A DNA stretch of 64,000 bases from Pseudomonas putida (lineage in GTDB: Bacteria > Pseudomonadota > Gammaproteobacteria > Pseudomonadales > Pseudomonadaceae): positions 124,001 through 188,000 of the forward strand of contig NZ_JANHLK010000005.1 in NCBI RefSeq assembly GCF_028682635.1, given 5' to 3'. A program made the position numbers and the translations under genes. How positions within the stretch are numbered: the first letter of the stretch is position 1; each line of letters opens with the position of its first letter. This document shows, one piece after another, positions 1 to 8,505 of this stretch. The notes under the pieces are model-generated. The model made no database searches. It was not told where the DNA came from and saw nothing but the letters and a program-made list of their open reading frames with translations.

Positions 1-42
1 GCCGTGAACATCTGTGTGTCGGTCTTTTTGTCGTAGAAGCCA

Positions 43-960
43 GTGGAGCCTCCCGTGCGCCAGCGTTATTTAGCCTTGCTCAGCGTGTTTGCCAGCCTTC
101 CCGCGATGGCACTCACTTTCCAGACTCGCCTGGAGAGCATCGAGTGGACGGTCGAAGGCGACAAATTCGAATGCCGGCTGACTCAGCCGATCACCGATTT
201 CGGCTCGGGTGAATTCGTGCGGCGCGCCGGGGAACAGGCGACGTTTCGTTTGAATGCCTACAACGCAATGATGGGCGGTGGTTCTGCCACCTTGCTGGCG
301 GCCGCTGCACCCTGGCAGCCGGGACGCGGTGATATCAACCTGGGCACGGTGAGAATCGGCAGCGGCAACATCCTCTTCAACAGCTCCCAGGCCCAGGCCG
401 CACGCTTGATCAGCGGCCTGATCGACGGACGCAGTCCTGTGGTTCGAAATTCCTCGGGCGATGGCCGGGTGTCGGAGGTGCGCTTGTTGCCGGTCCGGTT
501 TACCAAGGCATTTGCCGAGTATCAGGGCTGCGTGGCCAAGTTGCTGCCGCAGAACTTCGATCAGGTCAAGCAATCCCAGATTGGCTTTCCCGGTGGCGGT
601 ATCGATCTGGATGCGGCCGCCAAGGCCAGGCTGCAAGTCATGCTGGAGTACATGAAAGCCGATCCGACGGTCAATCGCATCGAGCTTGACGGCCACTCCG
701 ATAACAGCGGCAACCGCCTGACCAATCGTGACCTGTCACGGCGTCGGGCGCTGGCGGTGATGGACTTCTTCAAGGCCAATGGCGTCCAGGAATCGCAAAT
801 CACCCTGCGTTTCCATGGCGAGCGTTATCCCCTGGCCCCCAACATCAGCAACGCCAACCGCGCGAAAAACCGCCGGGTAGCGATACGCCTGGAGCGCGGA
901 GCCCCCGCGGAGCAGGTGGCACCCCAAGCGACGAAGCCTGCCGCTTCGGCGACTTCCTGA
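43..960 (+). CDS. motY: MotY-like OmpA-family flagellar stator-associated protein
   Basis: About 305 aa, starting at a GTG. A short hydrophobic N-terminus ending near LPAMA looks like a signal peptide. The N-terminal half resembles the MotY domain that docks on the flagellar basal body. The C-terminal part (about residues 190-285) is an OmpA-like peptidoglycan-binding domain, with the typical run IELDGHSDNSGN followed by LSRRRALAVMDFF and NRAKNRRVAI. In pseudomonads MotY forms part of the T-ring that helps anchor the MotAB/MotCD stators. It lies directly before argG, the same order as PA3526-PA3525 in P. aeruginosa. The start is uncertain because it sits only 42 bases from the window edge; the last residues (PAEQVAPQ onwards) form a low-complexity tail. 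Confidence 0.85.
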   Translation: MEPPVRQRYLALLSVFASLPAMALTFQTRLESIEWTVEGDKFECRLTQPITDFGSGEFVRRAGEQATFRLNAYNAMMGGGSATLLAAAAPWQPGRGDINLGTVRIGSGNILFNSSQAQAARLISGLIDGRSPVVRNSSGDGRVSEVRLLPVRFTKAFAEYQGCVAKLLPQNFDQVKQSQIGFPGGGIDLDAAAKARLQVMLEYMKADPTVNRIELDGHSDNSGNRLTNRDLSRRRALAVMDFFKANGVQESQITLRFHGERYPLAPNISNANRAKNRRVAIRLERGAPAEQVAPQATKPAASATS

Positions 961-972
961 CCCCTTGGTCAT

Positions 973-1030
973 CGTCGCGCTCTCGACATAATCTGTCGCT
1001 TCGTCGTCATAAGCTGTCGCGCCACTGTAA
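973..1030 (+). promoter_or_regulatory. argG: Tandem ArgR operator upstream of argG
   Basis: Two exact TGTCGC hexamers start at 994 and 1015, 21 bases apart. The second is followed after 8 bases by AA (1029-1030) and the first by CA. A third, CGTCGC at 973, keeps the same 21-base period. This fits the published P. aeruginosa ArgR half-site TGTCGC-N8-AA-N5 arranged as direct repeats. The AT-rich stretch after the last repeat could hold the -10 region, so bound ArgR would block argG transcription when arginine is plentiful (inference). Confidence 0.7.
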
Positions 1031-1089
1031 ATTATCTTGCGCGGGCGGTAGACTTGACGGCTTTCCGTAGAACCCCGTGGAGTGATGGC

Positions 1090-2307
1090 ATGGCGGACGT
1101 AAACAAGGTCGTTCTGGCGTATTCCGGCGGCCTGGACACTTCGGTGATCCTCAAGTGGCTGCAGGATACTTATAACTGTGAAGTGGTGACCTTCACCGCT
1201 GACCTGGGTCAGGGCGAAGAGGTCGAACCTGCACGTGCCAAGGCTCAAGCCATGGGCGTGAAAGAGATCTACATCGACGACTTGCGCGAAGAGTTCGTGC
1301 GCGATTTCGTTTTCCCGATGTTCCGCGCCAACACCGTTTACGAAGGCGAGTACCTGCTGGGTACTTCCATCGCTCGCCCGTTGATCGCCAAACGCCTGAT
1401 CGAAATCGCCAACGAAACCGGTGCTGACGCCATTTCCCACGGCGCCACCGGCAAGGGTAACGACCAGGTTCGTTTCGAACTGGGCGCCTACGCCTTGAAG
1501 CCAGGTGTGAAAGTGATCGCTCCGTGGCGCGAATGGGACCTGCTGTCCCGTGAAAAGCTGATGGATTACGCTGAAAAGCACGCGATCCCGATCGAGCGTC
1601 ACGGAAAGAAGAAATCCCCGTACTCGATGGATGCCAACCTGCTGCACATCTCCTATGAAGGTGGTGTGCTGGAAGACACCTGGACCGAGCACGAAGAAGA
1701 CATGTGGCGCTGGACCGTCTCCCCGGAGAAGGCTCCCGACAAGCCGCAGTACCTGGAACTGACCTACCGCAATGGCGACATCGTCGCGCTGGACGGCGTC
1801 GAAATGACCCCGGCCACCGTGCTGGCGACTCTGAACCGTATCGGTGGCGAACACGGTATCGGCCGTCTGGACATCGTCGAGAACCGTTACGTGGGCATGA
1901 AGTCCCGTGGCTGCTACGAAACTCCTGGCGGTACCATCATGCTGCGCGCCCACCGTGCGATCGAATCGATCACCCTGGACCGCGAAGTGGCTCACCTTAA
2001 AGACGAGTTGATGCCCAAGTACGCCAGCCTGATCTACACCGGTTACTGGTGGAGTCCTGAGCGTCTGATGCTGCAACAGATGATCGATGCGTCCCAGGCT
2101 CACGTGAATGGCGTTGTGCGCCTGAAGCTGTACAAGGGCAACGTGATCGTCACCGGTCGCAAGTCAGACGAGTCGTTGTTCGACGCCAACATTGCGACTT
2201 TCGAAGAAGATGGCGGCGCCTACAACCAGGCCGACGCAGCGGGCTTCATCAAGCTCAACGCCTTGCGCATGCGCATCGCGGCGAACAAAGGTCGCAAGCT
2301 TTTCTGA
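1090..2307 (+). CDS. argG: Argininosuccinate synthase
   Basis: 405 aa, the usual length for the family. It ligates citrulline and aspartate with ATP to give argininosuccinate, the next-to-last step of arginine synthesis, in the cytoplasm. The N-terminal P-loop-like motif AYSGGLDTS (about residues 9-17) is the PP-loop ATP site; [14 protein letters not shown] and [17 protein letters not shown] are family signatures. The ATG at 1090 is chosen over upstream codons because it gives the standard [14 protein letters not shown] start and has GGAG 7 bases before it. It is likely repressed by ArgR through the tandem sites upstream. Confidence 0.98.
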   Translation: MADVNKVVLAYSGGLDTSVILKWLQDTYNCEVVTFTADLGQGEEVEPARAKAQAMGVKEIYIDDLREEFVRDFVFPMFRANTVYEGEYLLGTSIARPLIAKRLIEIANETGADAISHGATGKGNDQVRFELGAYALKPGVKVIAPWREWDLLSREKLMDYAEKHAIPIERHGKKKSPYSMDANLLHISYEGGVLEDTWTEHEEDMWRWTVSPEKAPDKPQYLELTYRNGDIVALDGVEMTPATVLATLNRIGGEHGIGRLDIVENRYVGMKSRGCYETPGGTIMLRAHRAIESITLDREVAHLKDELMPKYASLIYTGYWWSPERLMLQQMIDASQAHVNGVVRLKLYKGNVIVTGRKSDESLFDANIATFEEDGGAYNQADAAGFIKLNALRMRIAANKGRKLF

Positions 2308-2324
2308 GACCTTTGACGCAATGG

Positions 2325-2360
2325 AATGTGTGGCCCGGTCGTCGACAGGGCCGCACATTT
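2325..2360 (+). terminator. Hairpin downstream of argG
   Basis: AATGTGTGGCCC and GGGCCGCACATT form an imperfect 12-bp stem 18 bases after the argG stop. The T-run after it is poor (TTTAAAAG), so termination strength is uncertain. It may serve both argG and the convergent gene. Confidence 0.45.
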
Positions 2361-2376
2361 AAAAGGGGGGGAGTTG

Positions 2377-3150
2377 CTACCTGCCCGTATCAGTGTTCTT
2401 TCCCGCCTTGCTATGACTCCTCTCATCATTCCCTTCTGATCGATCGTCAAACGCTTCGGGTTGCCGTGCGTCGATGGGCAAATGTTGGTCAATGACCGTC
2501 AAACCCTGTGAATTTAAGTTGTAGGCAGCACAGAACGTTGTGCGGCAATGTTTCTTCACGTGTTTTGAAGGAGCGGCTGCGCTTTCCCTCAGTTTTGAAT
2601 CCGACTCGGTACAGGTGAGGAACACCACTGCACGTGCAGCCTTTCCCGGTTCGATCTGGATGCTCTCCAACAAATGGCTGAACTCGGCCTGGCCTGTCAT
2701 CCTGCGTGCATCAATCACATACAGGTCCTTCAATCGTTCGGGTAGACGTACGTGGTGATGCGCCGAAAGGGCTTTGGCAGAAACTGTTGCTGAAGGTGGG
2801 TCTTGTGCTTTCGATGGGCGGCGAGTGGATTGGTCGCCAGTACCCGATGCCCTGGTCGGGGACTTTCGAGTCTTCTTGTTCTCGGATTGCTCGAGACCGT
2901 CCATGACTTTTATGAAGTGTTTTCCCTTCTCAAAGTCGGAGGGGGCGTAAAGCGATCGATAGTTGAAGTTGAGAGTGACAAAGAATAGCAACAGCAGATA
3001 AAAAGGAAAGCTGATCAGGAACCAGACGTAGATGTCTCTATCATCATCATCAAGAAAGGGCAGTGAAATCGCAGCTGATGTTTCAGACAGTGTTGCGAAT
3101 ATCGCAATCACTGTCATGGGGTTGTTTATTCTTTTTTTAATCCTGTCCAT
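2377..3150 (-). CDS. Hypothetical two-helix membrane protein
   Basis: 257 aa with no family I recognise. The start has a good ribosome site (GAGGAA, 6 bases before ATG). Two hydrophobic segments lie near residues 12-31 and 40-60 (FLISFPFYLLLLFFVTLNF), separated by a very acidic DDDDRD turn. A long hydrophilic C-terminal part follows, rich in K, S and R in its first stretch, with the segment RLKDLYVIDARRM in the middle. The gene and its upstream region are more AT-rich than the neighbouring core genes, and it sits between argG and nth where P. aeruginosa has other genes, so it is probably accessory. Function unknown. Confidence 0.55.
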   Translation of the reverse strand: MDRIKKRINNPMTVIAIFATLSETSAAISLPFLDDDDRDIYVWFLISFPFYLLLLFFVTLNFNYRSLYAPSDFEKGKHFIKVMDGLEQSENKKTRKSPTRASGTGDQSTRRPSKAQDPPSATVSAKALSAHHHVRLPERLKDLYVIDARRMTGQAEFSHLLESIQIEPGKAARAVVFLTCTESDSKLRESAAAPSKHVKKHCRTTFCAAYNLNSQGLTVIDQHLPIDARQPEAFDDRSEGNDERSHSKAGKNTDTGR

Positions 3151-3666
3151 TTTAAGTTCCTCGATAGCTATTGCTTGATTGGTTTGAATTTAATCCATCT
3201 AACGCATGTTGGGCATCCATGGTTTCTGTTTTTTAATTTATTTGATGTCGGGTAGGCGTTTTCTTGTTTACGGTTTTCTTATAATCGATGATGGGGTGAT
3301 TTTTGCTGTAAGAACGAGTGGATAAGTTGTGTGTGATATTTCTGGAGTTAGTGTGGATATTGGATTATCCCAATTACCTTTGCGCGGTTGGGTAGGGCGG
3401 CACATGTCTGATCGCTGTCTGAAAATAAAACTCCGCTCATTTTTTCGTTGCAGGTCGATACAAAAAAGTAATCGCAATTGGAAAGTCAAGACTTCAAAAA
3501 AAGTTTTCCGCCTAACGATTTGCTCGATTTTTTGTAGGAAAAATCTGTGAATTTTGTAGGGAATGTCTCTCGGTGCAAGTGGTTGGGGGAGGCGACATGC
3601 CAGGGGGGAAACGACTAGGCTATTGTGCGGGCTCTAAAAATTCGAACAGCGAAATTGGACTTGCCC
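3151..3666. other. AT-rich divergent intergenic region
   Basis: About 515 bases of clearly AT-rich DNA between two divergent genes, with no coding frame I would defend. It presumably holds both promoters. A near-direct repeat TTTTGTAGGAAA / TTTTGTAGGGAA lies around 3530-3565, 100 bases before the response regulator start; this could be a regulator site but is unproven. Confidence 0.5.
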
Positions 3667-4293
3667 ATGAATAAAGTGCTGATTGTGGATGATCACCCCG
3701 TCATTCGTCTTGCGGTACGAATGCTGATGGAGCGTCATGGCTACGAAGTCATTGCAGAAACAGATAATGGTGTGGATGCATTACAACTAGCCCGTGAATA
3801 CATGCCGGACATTGTCATCCTGGATATAGGAATACCTAAACTCGATGGACTGGAAGTCATTGCACGACTGACCTCGGCTGCGATGCCGATGAAAGTGCTG
3901 ATATTGACGTCCCAGTCACCTGGTCATTTTTCCATGCGCTGCATGCAGTCGGGAGCCGCCGGATATGTTTGTAAACAACAGGATCTCACGGAGTTGCTCA
4001 GTGCAATAAAGGCGGTATTGTCAGGCTACAGTTACTTTCCAAATCAGGCCTTGCACACTGTGCGTGCCAGTCTTGGCAACGCCAGTGAAGCCGATATGGT
4101 GGATCGTCTTTCTGGGCGGGAAATGATGGTGCTACAGCAGTTGGCCCGGGGCAAGACTAACAAAGAGATTGCTGATGGGATGTTTCTCAGCAACAAGACC
4201 GTCAGTACCTACAAGACCCGACTACTGTTAAAGCTCAATGCGCGCTCCCTGGTCGATCTGATTGAACTGGCCCAGCGTAATGGTCTGGCATGA
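3667..4293 (+). CDS. Orphan NarL/FixJ-family response regulator
   Basis: 208 aa. Receiver domain (about 1-120): VDDHP with D8-D9, phospho-acceptor D53 in ILDIGIP, T81/S82 in ILTSQS, and K103 in VCKQQD. The C-terminal LuxR-type helix-turn-helix (about 145-208) reads LSGREMMVLQQLARGKTNKEIA. The ATG at 3667 gives the standard MNKVLIVDDHP start; a GTG 42 bases upstream is less likely. No histidine kinase is nearby, so its partner must be elsewhere. It resembles BvgA/EvgA/RocA-type regulators. The first half of the gene is AT-richer than neighbours, in keeping with an accessory patch between argG and nth. Confidence 0.85.
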   Translation: MNKVLIVDDHPVIRLAVRMLMERHGYEVIAETDNGVDALQLAREYMPDIVILDIGIPKLDGLEVIARLTSAAMPMKVLILTSQSPGHFSMRCMQSGAAGYVCKQQDLTELLSAIKAVLSGYSYFPNQALHTVRASLGNASEADMVDRLSGREMMVLQQLARGKTNKEIADGMFLSNKTVSTYKTRLLLKLNARSLVDLIELAQRNGLA

Positions 4294-4352
4294 TGAGCCT
4301 GCCTCTGACGGAGTACACCAGGCGAGCGTTGATCGCGGTTCGGCACTTGGTA

Positions 4353-4378
4353 AAAAGCCTCCGTTTCGGGAGGCTTTT
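4353..4378. terminator. Bidirectional rho-independent terminator
   Basis: AAAAGCCTCC-GTTTC-GGGAGGCTTTT is a perfect stem with A- and T-runs on either side. It can end both the response regulator (+) and the small minus-strand gene that finishes 6 bases further on. Confidence 0.85.
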
Positions 4379-4383
4379 AGGTT

Positions 4384-4563
4384 TTACAAGTCAAAATCGT
4401 AATCGGCCAATTGCTTTTGCAGTCGGCGCTCCTCCAGCAGATTGTCGATGGTCCGGCGCTTGCTCAGGTTGGTTTTCGCTACTTCAACCACCGGCTCGGC
4501 ATCATCAGCCTCTACGGGGGTGAAGTCGTCATCTACATCCAATTGCTCTTTGCCAGTGCTCAT
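4384..4563 (-). CDS. Small PA3496-like conserved protein
   Basis: 59 aa, read directly from the sequence: begins MSTGKEQLDVDDDF and ends RRLQKQLADYDFDL. GGAG lies 7 bases before its ATG (GGAGTAACTAAATG). The first half is acidic (DVDDD, EADDAEP); the second is a basic helix, NLSKRRTIDNLLEERRLQ. It matches what I know of PA3496, a small conserved Pseudomonas protein encoded next to nth (PA3495) and annotated as a putative envelope-integrity protein. Its position just upstream of nth on the same strand supports this. Molecular role unknown. Confidence 0.75.
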   Translation of the reverse strand: MSTGKEQLDVDDDFTPVEADDAEPVVEVAKTNLSKRRTIDNLLEERRLQKQLADYDFDL

Positions 4564-4669
4564 TTAGTTACTCCAGGCGAAGAAGGCCTTTGGGGCTCCT
4601 TATATCGACAATCCTGCGACGGGTAAAAAAGATTTTTTCAATCGATATATTGATAAACCCAATAGCGGC

Positions 4670-5308
4670 TCAATCGTCCGAGGTCTTGTGCTTGTATTCG
4701 CACAAGTCTTCGATCCGGCAACTGCCGCAGCGAGGTTTGCGGGCCAGGCAAACATAACGTCCGTGAAGGATCAGCCAGTGATGGGAGTCGAGCAGGTACT
4801 GCTTTGGCACAAATTTCATCAATTTATGCTCGACCTCAACCACATTCTTGCCGGGCGCAATGCCGGTGCGGTTGCTGACCCGAAAAATGTGAGTGTCCAC
4901 GGCCATCGTCAACTGGCGGAATGCAGTATTGAGCACCACGTTGGCGGTCTTGCGGCCAACGCCAGGCAACGCCTCGAGTTCCTCACGGGTTTGCGGCACT
5001 TCGCCTGCATGACGCTCAACCAGCAGACGGCAGGTCTCGATCACGTTTTTTGCCTTGCTGTTGTACAGGCCGATGGTCTTGATGTATTCCGACAATCCTT
5101 CGACCCCCAAGGCATGAATCGTCGCCGGAGTATTGGCAACCGGAAACAGTTTTGCCGTGGCCTTGTTCACGCCGACATCGGTCGATTGCGCGGAAAGAAT
5201 CACCGCAATCAGCAATTCAAAGGCTGAGGAATAGGCCAGTTCGGTCTTCGGTTCTGGGTTGTCTTCATGCAGCCTGCGGAAAATTTCCAGACGTTTTGCG
5301 GCATTCAT
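4670..5308 (-). CDS. nth: Endonuclease III
   Basis: 212 aa. DNA glycosylase/AP lyase that removes oxidised pyrimidines in base excision repair. The helix-hairpin-helix is LPGVGRKTANVVLNTAF (about residues 113-129), containing the catalytic Lys (GRKTA); the catalytic Asp is in AVDTHIFRVSNR. The C-terminal 4Fe-4S motif C-x6-C-x2-C-x5-C is visible in CLARKPRCGSCRIEDLC. It follows rnfE by 25 bases on the same strand, so it is probably the last gene of the rnf operon, as in many gammaproteobacteria. Confidence 0.97.
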   Translation of the reverse strand: MNAAKRLEIFRRLHEDNPEPKTELAYSSAFELLIAVILSAQSTDVGVNKATAKLFPVANTPATIHALGVEGLSEYIKTIGLYNSKAKNVIETCRLLVERHAGEVPQTREELEALPGVGRKTANVVLNTAFRQLTMAVDTHIFRVSNRTGIAPGKNVVEVEHKLMKFVPKQYLLDSHHWLILHGRYVCLARKPRCGSCRIEDLCEYKHKTSDD

Positions 5309-5333
5309 GGGCGAAGCGTTTCCTCGAAGGCAG

Positions 5334-5921
5334 TCAGTTTGAGCGTGTCGGGCGGTGCCAGGCTTGCCAGGCGGCGATCAGCAATCCCAGCAGTATGAAG
5401 CCTCCGGGGGCCAGCGTGGCCAGGCGCAGGCCACCGTCAGCGGTCAGTACCCAGCCCGGCCAATCCGCGTGTGTTACAGCAGCCAGCCAGGGTAGGTGGT
5501 TGCCCAGTGTCCCGTAACCGATGAGTTCACGCAGCAGGCCCATAGCCACCATCGATGCGCCGAACAGGCCGCACAGACGCCAGCGCTCTCGCCAGGGGCT
5601 CTGGAAGAAATCGGAGCGCTCCAGTACGACACATTGCAAGGCGATCAAGCCGGTATAGATCCCGGCATGCTGGTGCCATTGCAGCGACCAGACCTGCGCG
5701 CCGAGTTCTGCGCAACTGGTCAGCGTTGCGGCAAGCAGCACGCTGGCCGACAAGTGGGTTGCCGGGAGCAGGCGCGATCGCAAGGCGTTCATGCACAGGC
5801 CGAACCCACTGATCACGACAATGAACAGCAACCACAGGCCCAGGGCATTCACCAGTGAGTCGGTGGCGCCAATCAGCGGCGCGAGCATCAAGGTGTTCTG
5901 CAACCGCAATGGATTACTCAT
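5334..5921 (-). CDS. rnfE: Rnf/Rsx complex subunit E, divergent
   Basis: 195 aa membrane protein of the RnfE/NqrD family with about six helices. I chose the ATG at 5921 (MSNPLRLQ) because GGAG precedes it and it overlaps the rnfG stop by 8 bases. The N-terminal family motif normally LLGLCPLLAVT reads LMLAPLIGAT, so the first cluster cysteine is Ala (residue 14). The second, in GLIALQCVVLERS, is retained. In characterised Rnf/Nqr complexes RnfE and RnfA each give two cysteines to an intramembrane 2Fe-2S cluster. Compared with E. coli RsxE (about 231 aa) it is short at the N-terminus. Confidence 0.88.
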   Translation of the reverse strand: MSNPLRLQNTLMLAPLIGATDSLVNALGLWLLFIVVISGFGLCMNALRSRLLPATHLSASVLLAATLTSCAELGAQVWSLQWHQHAGIYTGLIALQCVVLERSDFFQSPWRERWRLCGLFGASMVAMGLLRELIGYGTLGNHLPWLAAVTHADWPGWVLTADGGLRLATLAPGGFILLGLLIAAWQAWHRPTRSN

Positions 5922-6525
5922 CGGAGGGGCTCCCAAGCAGTGAGGGCCGATGCTCATCGAAATAACGCAAGGCGTCATGGGTGGCATTGATCACCGCTCT
6001 TGAGGTGATGGTCGCTCCCGCAATCTGGTCGAACTGCCCCTGGTCCTTTTTCAAGGCCCAACCATTGTCGCCCGGATCGATTCGCGACCTGCCGGAAAAG
6101 GCTGCAAGCCAGGTATTGGGCCAGTCGGCGATTCGTGCGCCGAGCCCCGGGGTTTCCGTTTGCTTGAGGGTTTTGACCCCCAGCAGTCTGCCGTCGAGAT
6201 CGATGGCGATCAGCAAATCGATGGTGCTCGCGTAGCCCAGGGTCTGGCTGCGTAAAAGCACGGCATAGGCTCGGCCGACCTTGGTCGCCCGATAACCCGT
6301 CAGCAGCGTGCTGTTGCCCAGCGCGGTGTTGTCGAGCTTGAGCGGTTGGTCCAGCGGCTGGTTGTCGTAGCTGTCGGGCGGTAGCAGGTCGAGCAGGTAA
6401 CGACTGTCGATCAGGCGCTGCTCAGCCGCAATCCGTGGCGCGCTGCTGTGTTGCGCGAGATAGGTCAGGCCCGCTCCGAGGGCAGTCAGTAACGCGAGGA
6501 TGGCGGCGCTCGACGCTCGGCTCAT
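5914..6525 (-). CDS. rnfG: Rnf/Rsx complex subunit G, FMN-binding
   Basis: 203 aa. One N-terminal helix (about 6-25, AAILALLTALGAGLTYLA) anchors a periplasmic FMN-binding domain. The flavinylation motif D-x-x-[ST]-G-A-T is present as DQIAGATITSRAV: the Asp, Gly, Ala and acceptor Thr are kept but the usual Ser/Thr is Ala. The start overlaps the rnfD stop by 4 bases (ATGA), indicating translational coupling. Attachment of FMN would need an ApbE enzyme, which is not in this window. Confidence 0.92.
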   Translation of the reverse strand: MSRASSAAILALLTALGAGLTYLAQHSSAPRIAAEQRLIDSRYLLDLLPPDSYDNQPLDQPLKLDNTALGNSTLLTGYRATKVGRAYAVLLRSQTLGYASTIDLLIAIDLDGRLLGVKTLKQTETPGLGARIADWPNTWLAAFSGRSRIDPGDNGWALKKDQGQFDQIAGATITSRAVINATHDALRYFDEHRPSLLGSPSDE

Positions 6526-7514
6526 GGTGCGATCCGCTCCTGCCTGGCCGCGACCAGCCGCTCCAGCGCCGGTACACAGAGGTTCATCAGCAGCACGGCA
6601 AAGGCCACGCCGTCCGGGTAACCGCCCCAGGTGCGAATCAGATAGGTCAGCAACCCGACTCCTGCACCAAACAGCAGTCGCGCCCCGGGGCTTTTGGCGC
6701 CGGATACCGGTTCAGTGACGATGAAGAATGCGCCCAGCATGCTGGCGCCGGTGAGCAGATGAAACAGCGGCGAACCATGGGAGTCTGAGCCCGAACCGTT
6801 CCAGCACAACAGGCTGATGACGAACAGGCTGGCGAGCATGCCGACAGGCGCGTGCCAGCTGAATACGCGGCGTTGCAGCAAAAACGCGCCGCCGGCGAGA
6901 AAAGCCAGGTTCACCCATTCCACACCGCGACCGCCGAAACGCCCAAAGGCCGGATTGGCCGAGAAGAGTTCGTCCATGGTCAGGCTCTTGTTGATCCGCA
7001 GGCTGTCCAGTGCCGTGGCCCGGACCCAGGCGTCCGGGCTTTGGCCGACACCGAATACTTGCTGCACACCACCCCACAGGTCCATGCCCTGGGAGGCAGG
7101 CCATTGGGTCATCTGTTGCGGAAACGTCACCATCACCAGGGCGAAACCGAGCATCGCCGGATTGAACGGATTGCTGCCGACCCCGCCATACAGGTGCTTG
7201 CCGAACACCATGGCCAGCGCGGCAGCACTGACCGTCAGCCACCAGGGACAGTAGGGCGGCAAGGCCAGGGCCAGTAGCGTGGCACTGACCAGGGCGCTGC
7301 CGTCGCTCAAGGTCGGCTTGAGCGCACGCCGGCGCAAGCGCAGTACCGCCGCTTCCGCGGCCAGCGCACTGACGCCTGCCAGTATCAGGTTGAGCAACAC
7401 CCCCCAGCCGTAGAACCAGAATAACGCCAGCATCCCTGGCAACGTCGCCAGCAGAACCAGTTTCATCGCCTGTTGCAGGCGCTCGTCGACCGGTTCAAGG
7501 GGCGGCATGGGCAT
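6522..7514 (-). CDS. rnfD: Rnf/Rsx complex subunit D
   Basis: 330 aa polytopic membrane protein of the RnfD/NqrB family. Strong family segments are [35 protein letters not shown] and [17 protein letters not shown]. The flavin-threonine region reads [13 protein letters not shown] where E. coli has DGISQATPLDT: Asp, Ala and the acceptor Thr are kept. It overlaps the end of rnfB by 20 bases. A second ATG at 7508 has a better-placed AGGTGG ribosome site and may be the real start. Confidence 0.93.
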   Translation of the reverse strand: MPMPPLEPVDERLQQAMKLVLLATLPGMLALFWFYGWGVLLNLILAGVSALAAEAAVLRLRRRALKPTLSDGSALVSATLLALALPPYCPWWLTVSAAALAMVFGKHLYGGVGSNPFNPAMLGFALVMVTFPQQMTQWPASQGMDLWGGVQQVFGVGQSPDAWVRATALDSLRINKSLTMDELFSANPAFGRFGGRGVEWVNLAFLAGGAFLLQRRVFSWHAPVGMLASLFVISLLCWNGSGSDSHGSPLFHLLTGASMLGAFFIVTEPVSGAKSPGARLLFGAGVGLLTYLIRTWGGYPDGVAFAVLLMNLCVPALERLVAARQERIAP

Positions 7515-8505
7515 CCACCTGGCGTTCGGCTTCGCTCAGGGCCCGCTCAAGGGCTTCGATTTGTTCGGCGGGTGCTGCGCTGGCCTGGGCTTTCTTCAGT
7601 TCGGCGCGGCGCATGGCCAGCTGAATTTTTGCGCGTTTCAGCTCGGCGTCCTGCGCCGGAGCCGCGACGGGTGACGGGGTAGGTGGCGCACTGCGTTCCA
7701 GTTGGGCCAAAGCCTGCTCAGCGGCTTCGAACTGCTGTTGCAGGACAATCAACTGCGATTGCTGTTCGAAGGTCGGCGGATGACCGAAGGCCTTGAGCGA
7801 CTTGTTCAACTGCGCCCGGCTCATCGCCAGGTCGATCTTGGCTTTTTTCAGGGCCGCATCGGCATTCGCCGCCTTTTGCGCGCGGACGCGTTCCAGGGCT
7901 GCCTGTACCGGGTCGAGGATCGTTTCGCTGGGCTGGACGACCCGTTGCGCACGGGCCTCGCGCTCGGCAGTTTTTTGTTGTTCTTCACGCTGCAAGCGGG
8001 CGTTGCGCTGCTCGAAACGGCGCCGCGCATGATCGCGCTTGGCGGCGCGTGCCCGTTGCTCCTCCAGGCTGAAAGCCAGGCCACCGACAATCGGCAGCAC
8101 GCTGTTCAATGGCAGCGGATGCATTTCGATGCAGTCCACCGGGCAAGGCGCCACGCAAAGGTCGCACCCGGTGCATTCGTCGATGATGACCGTGTGCATC
8201 AACTTGGCCGCGCCGACGATGGCGTCCACTGGGCAGGCCTGAATGCATTTCGTGCAACCAATGCATTCGGCCTCACGGATATAGGCAATCTGCGCCGGGG
8301 CCGAGCCGCGACTGACGTCCAGCTCCAGCACCGGTACGTGCAACAGTTCGGCCAGGGCGTGGATGGTTTCACTGCCGCCGGGCGGGCACTTGTTGATCGG
8401 CTCGCCGTTGGCAATGCCGGTGGCGTACGGCTTGCATCCGGGATGGCCACACTTGCCGCATTGGGTCTGCGGCAAGAGGGCGTCGATGCGTTGAATCAGA
8501 CTCAT
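7495..8505 (-). CDS. rnfB: Rnf/Rsx ferredoxin subunit B with long repeat tail and no membrane anchor
   Basis: 336 aa; E. coli and P. aeruginosa RnfB are near 190 aa. The protein begins [19 protein letters not shown], going straight into the first cluster motif (C-x2-C-x4-C-x16-C); the hydrophobic N-terminal helix of normal RnfB is missing, and overlap with rnfA leaves no room for it. Two ferredoxin-type 4Fe-4S motifs follow ([24 protein letters not shown], about 85-130). The extra 190 residues are charged, helical and repeated: [19 protein letters not shown] near 216 and [19 protein letters not shown] near 287, of the type seen at the C-terminus of RnfC. No rnfC gene is present in the operon, where it normally follows rnfB. 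Confidence 0.88.
   Translation of the reverse strand: MSLIQRIDALLPQTQCGKCGHPGCKPYATGIANGEPINKCPPGGSETIHALAELLHVPVLELDVSRGSAPAQIAYIREAECIGCTKCIQACPVDAIVGAAKLMHTVIIDECTGCDLCVAPCPVDCIEMHPLPLNSVLPIVGGLAFSLEEQRARAAKRDHARRRFEQRNARLQREEQQKTAEREARAQRVVQPSETILDPVQAALERVRAQKAANADAALKKAKIDLAMSRAQLNKSLKAFGHPPTFEQQSQLIVLQQQFEAAEQALAQLERSAPPTPSPVAAPAQDAELKRAKIQLAMRRAELKKAQASAAPAEQIEALERALSEAERQVDAHAAP

Noticed and set aside
736..2103. 455-codon open frame antisense to argG and the end of motY
   Set aside because: Spans two real genes and an operator on the other strand; no domain seen.
2540..2988. Three short overlapping plus-strand frames (72, 66 and 61 codons)
   Set aside because: They lie antisense to the 257-aa membrane protein gene, which has the better ribosome site and clear helices.
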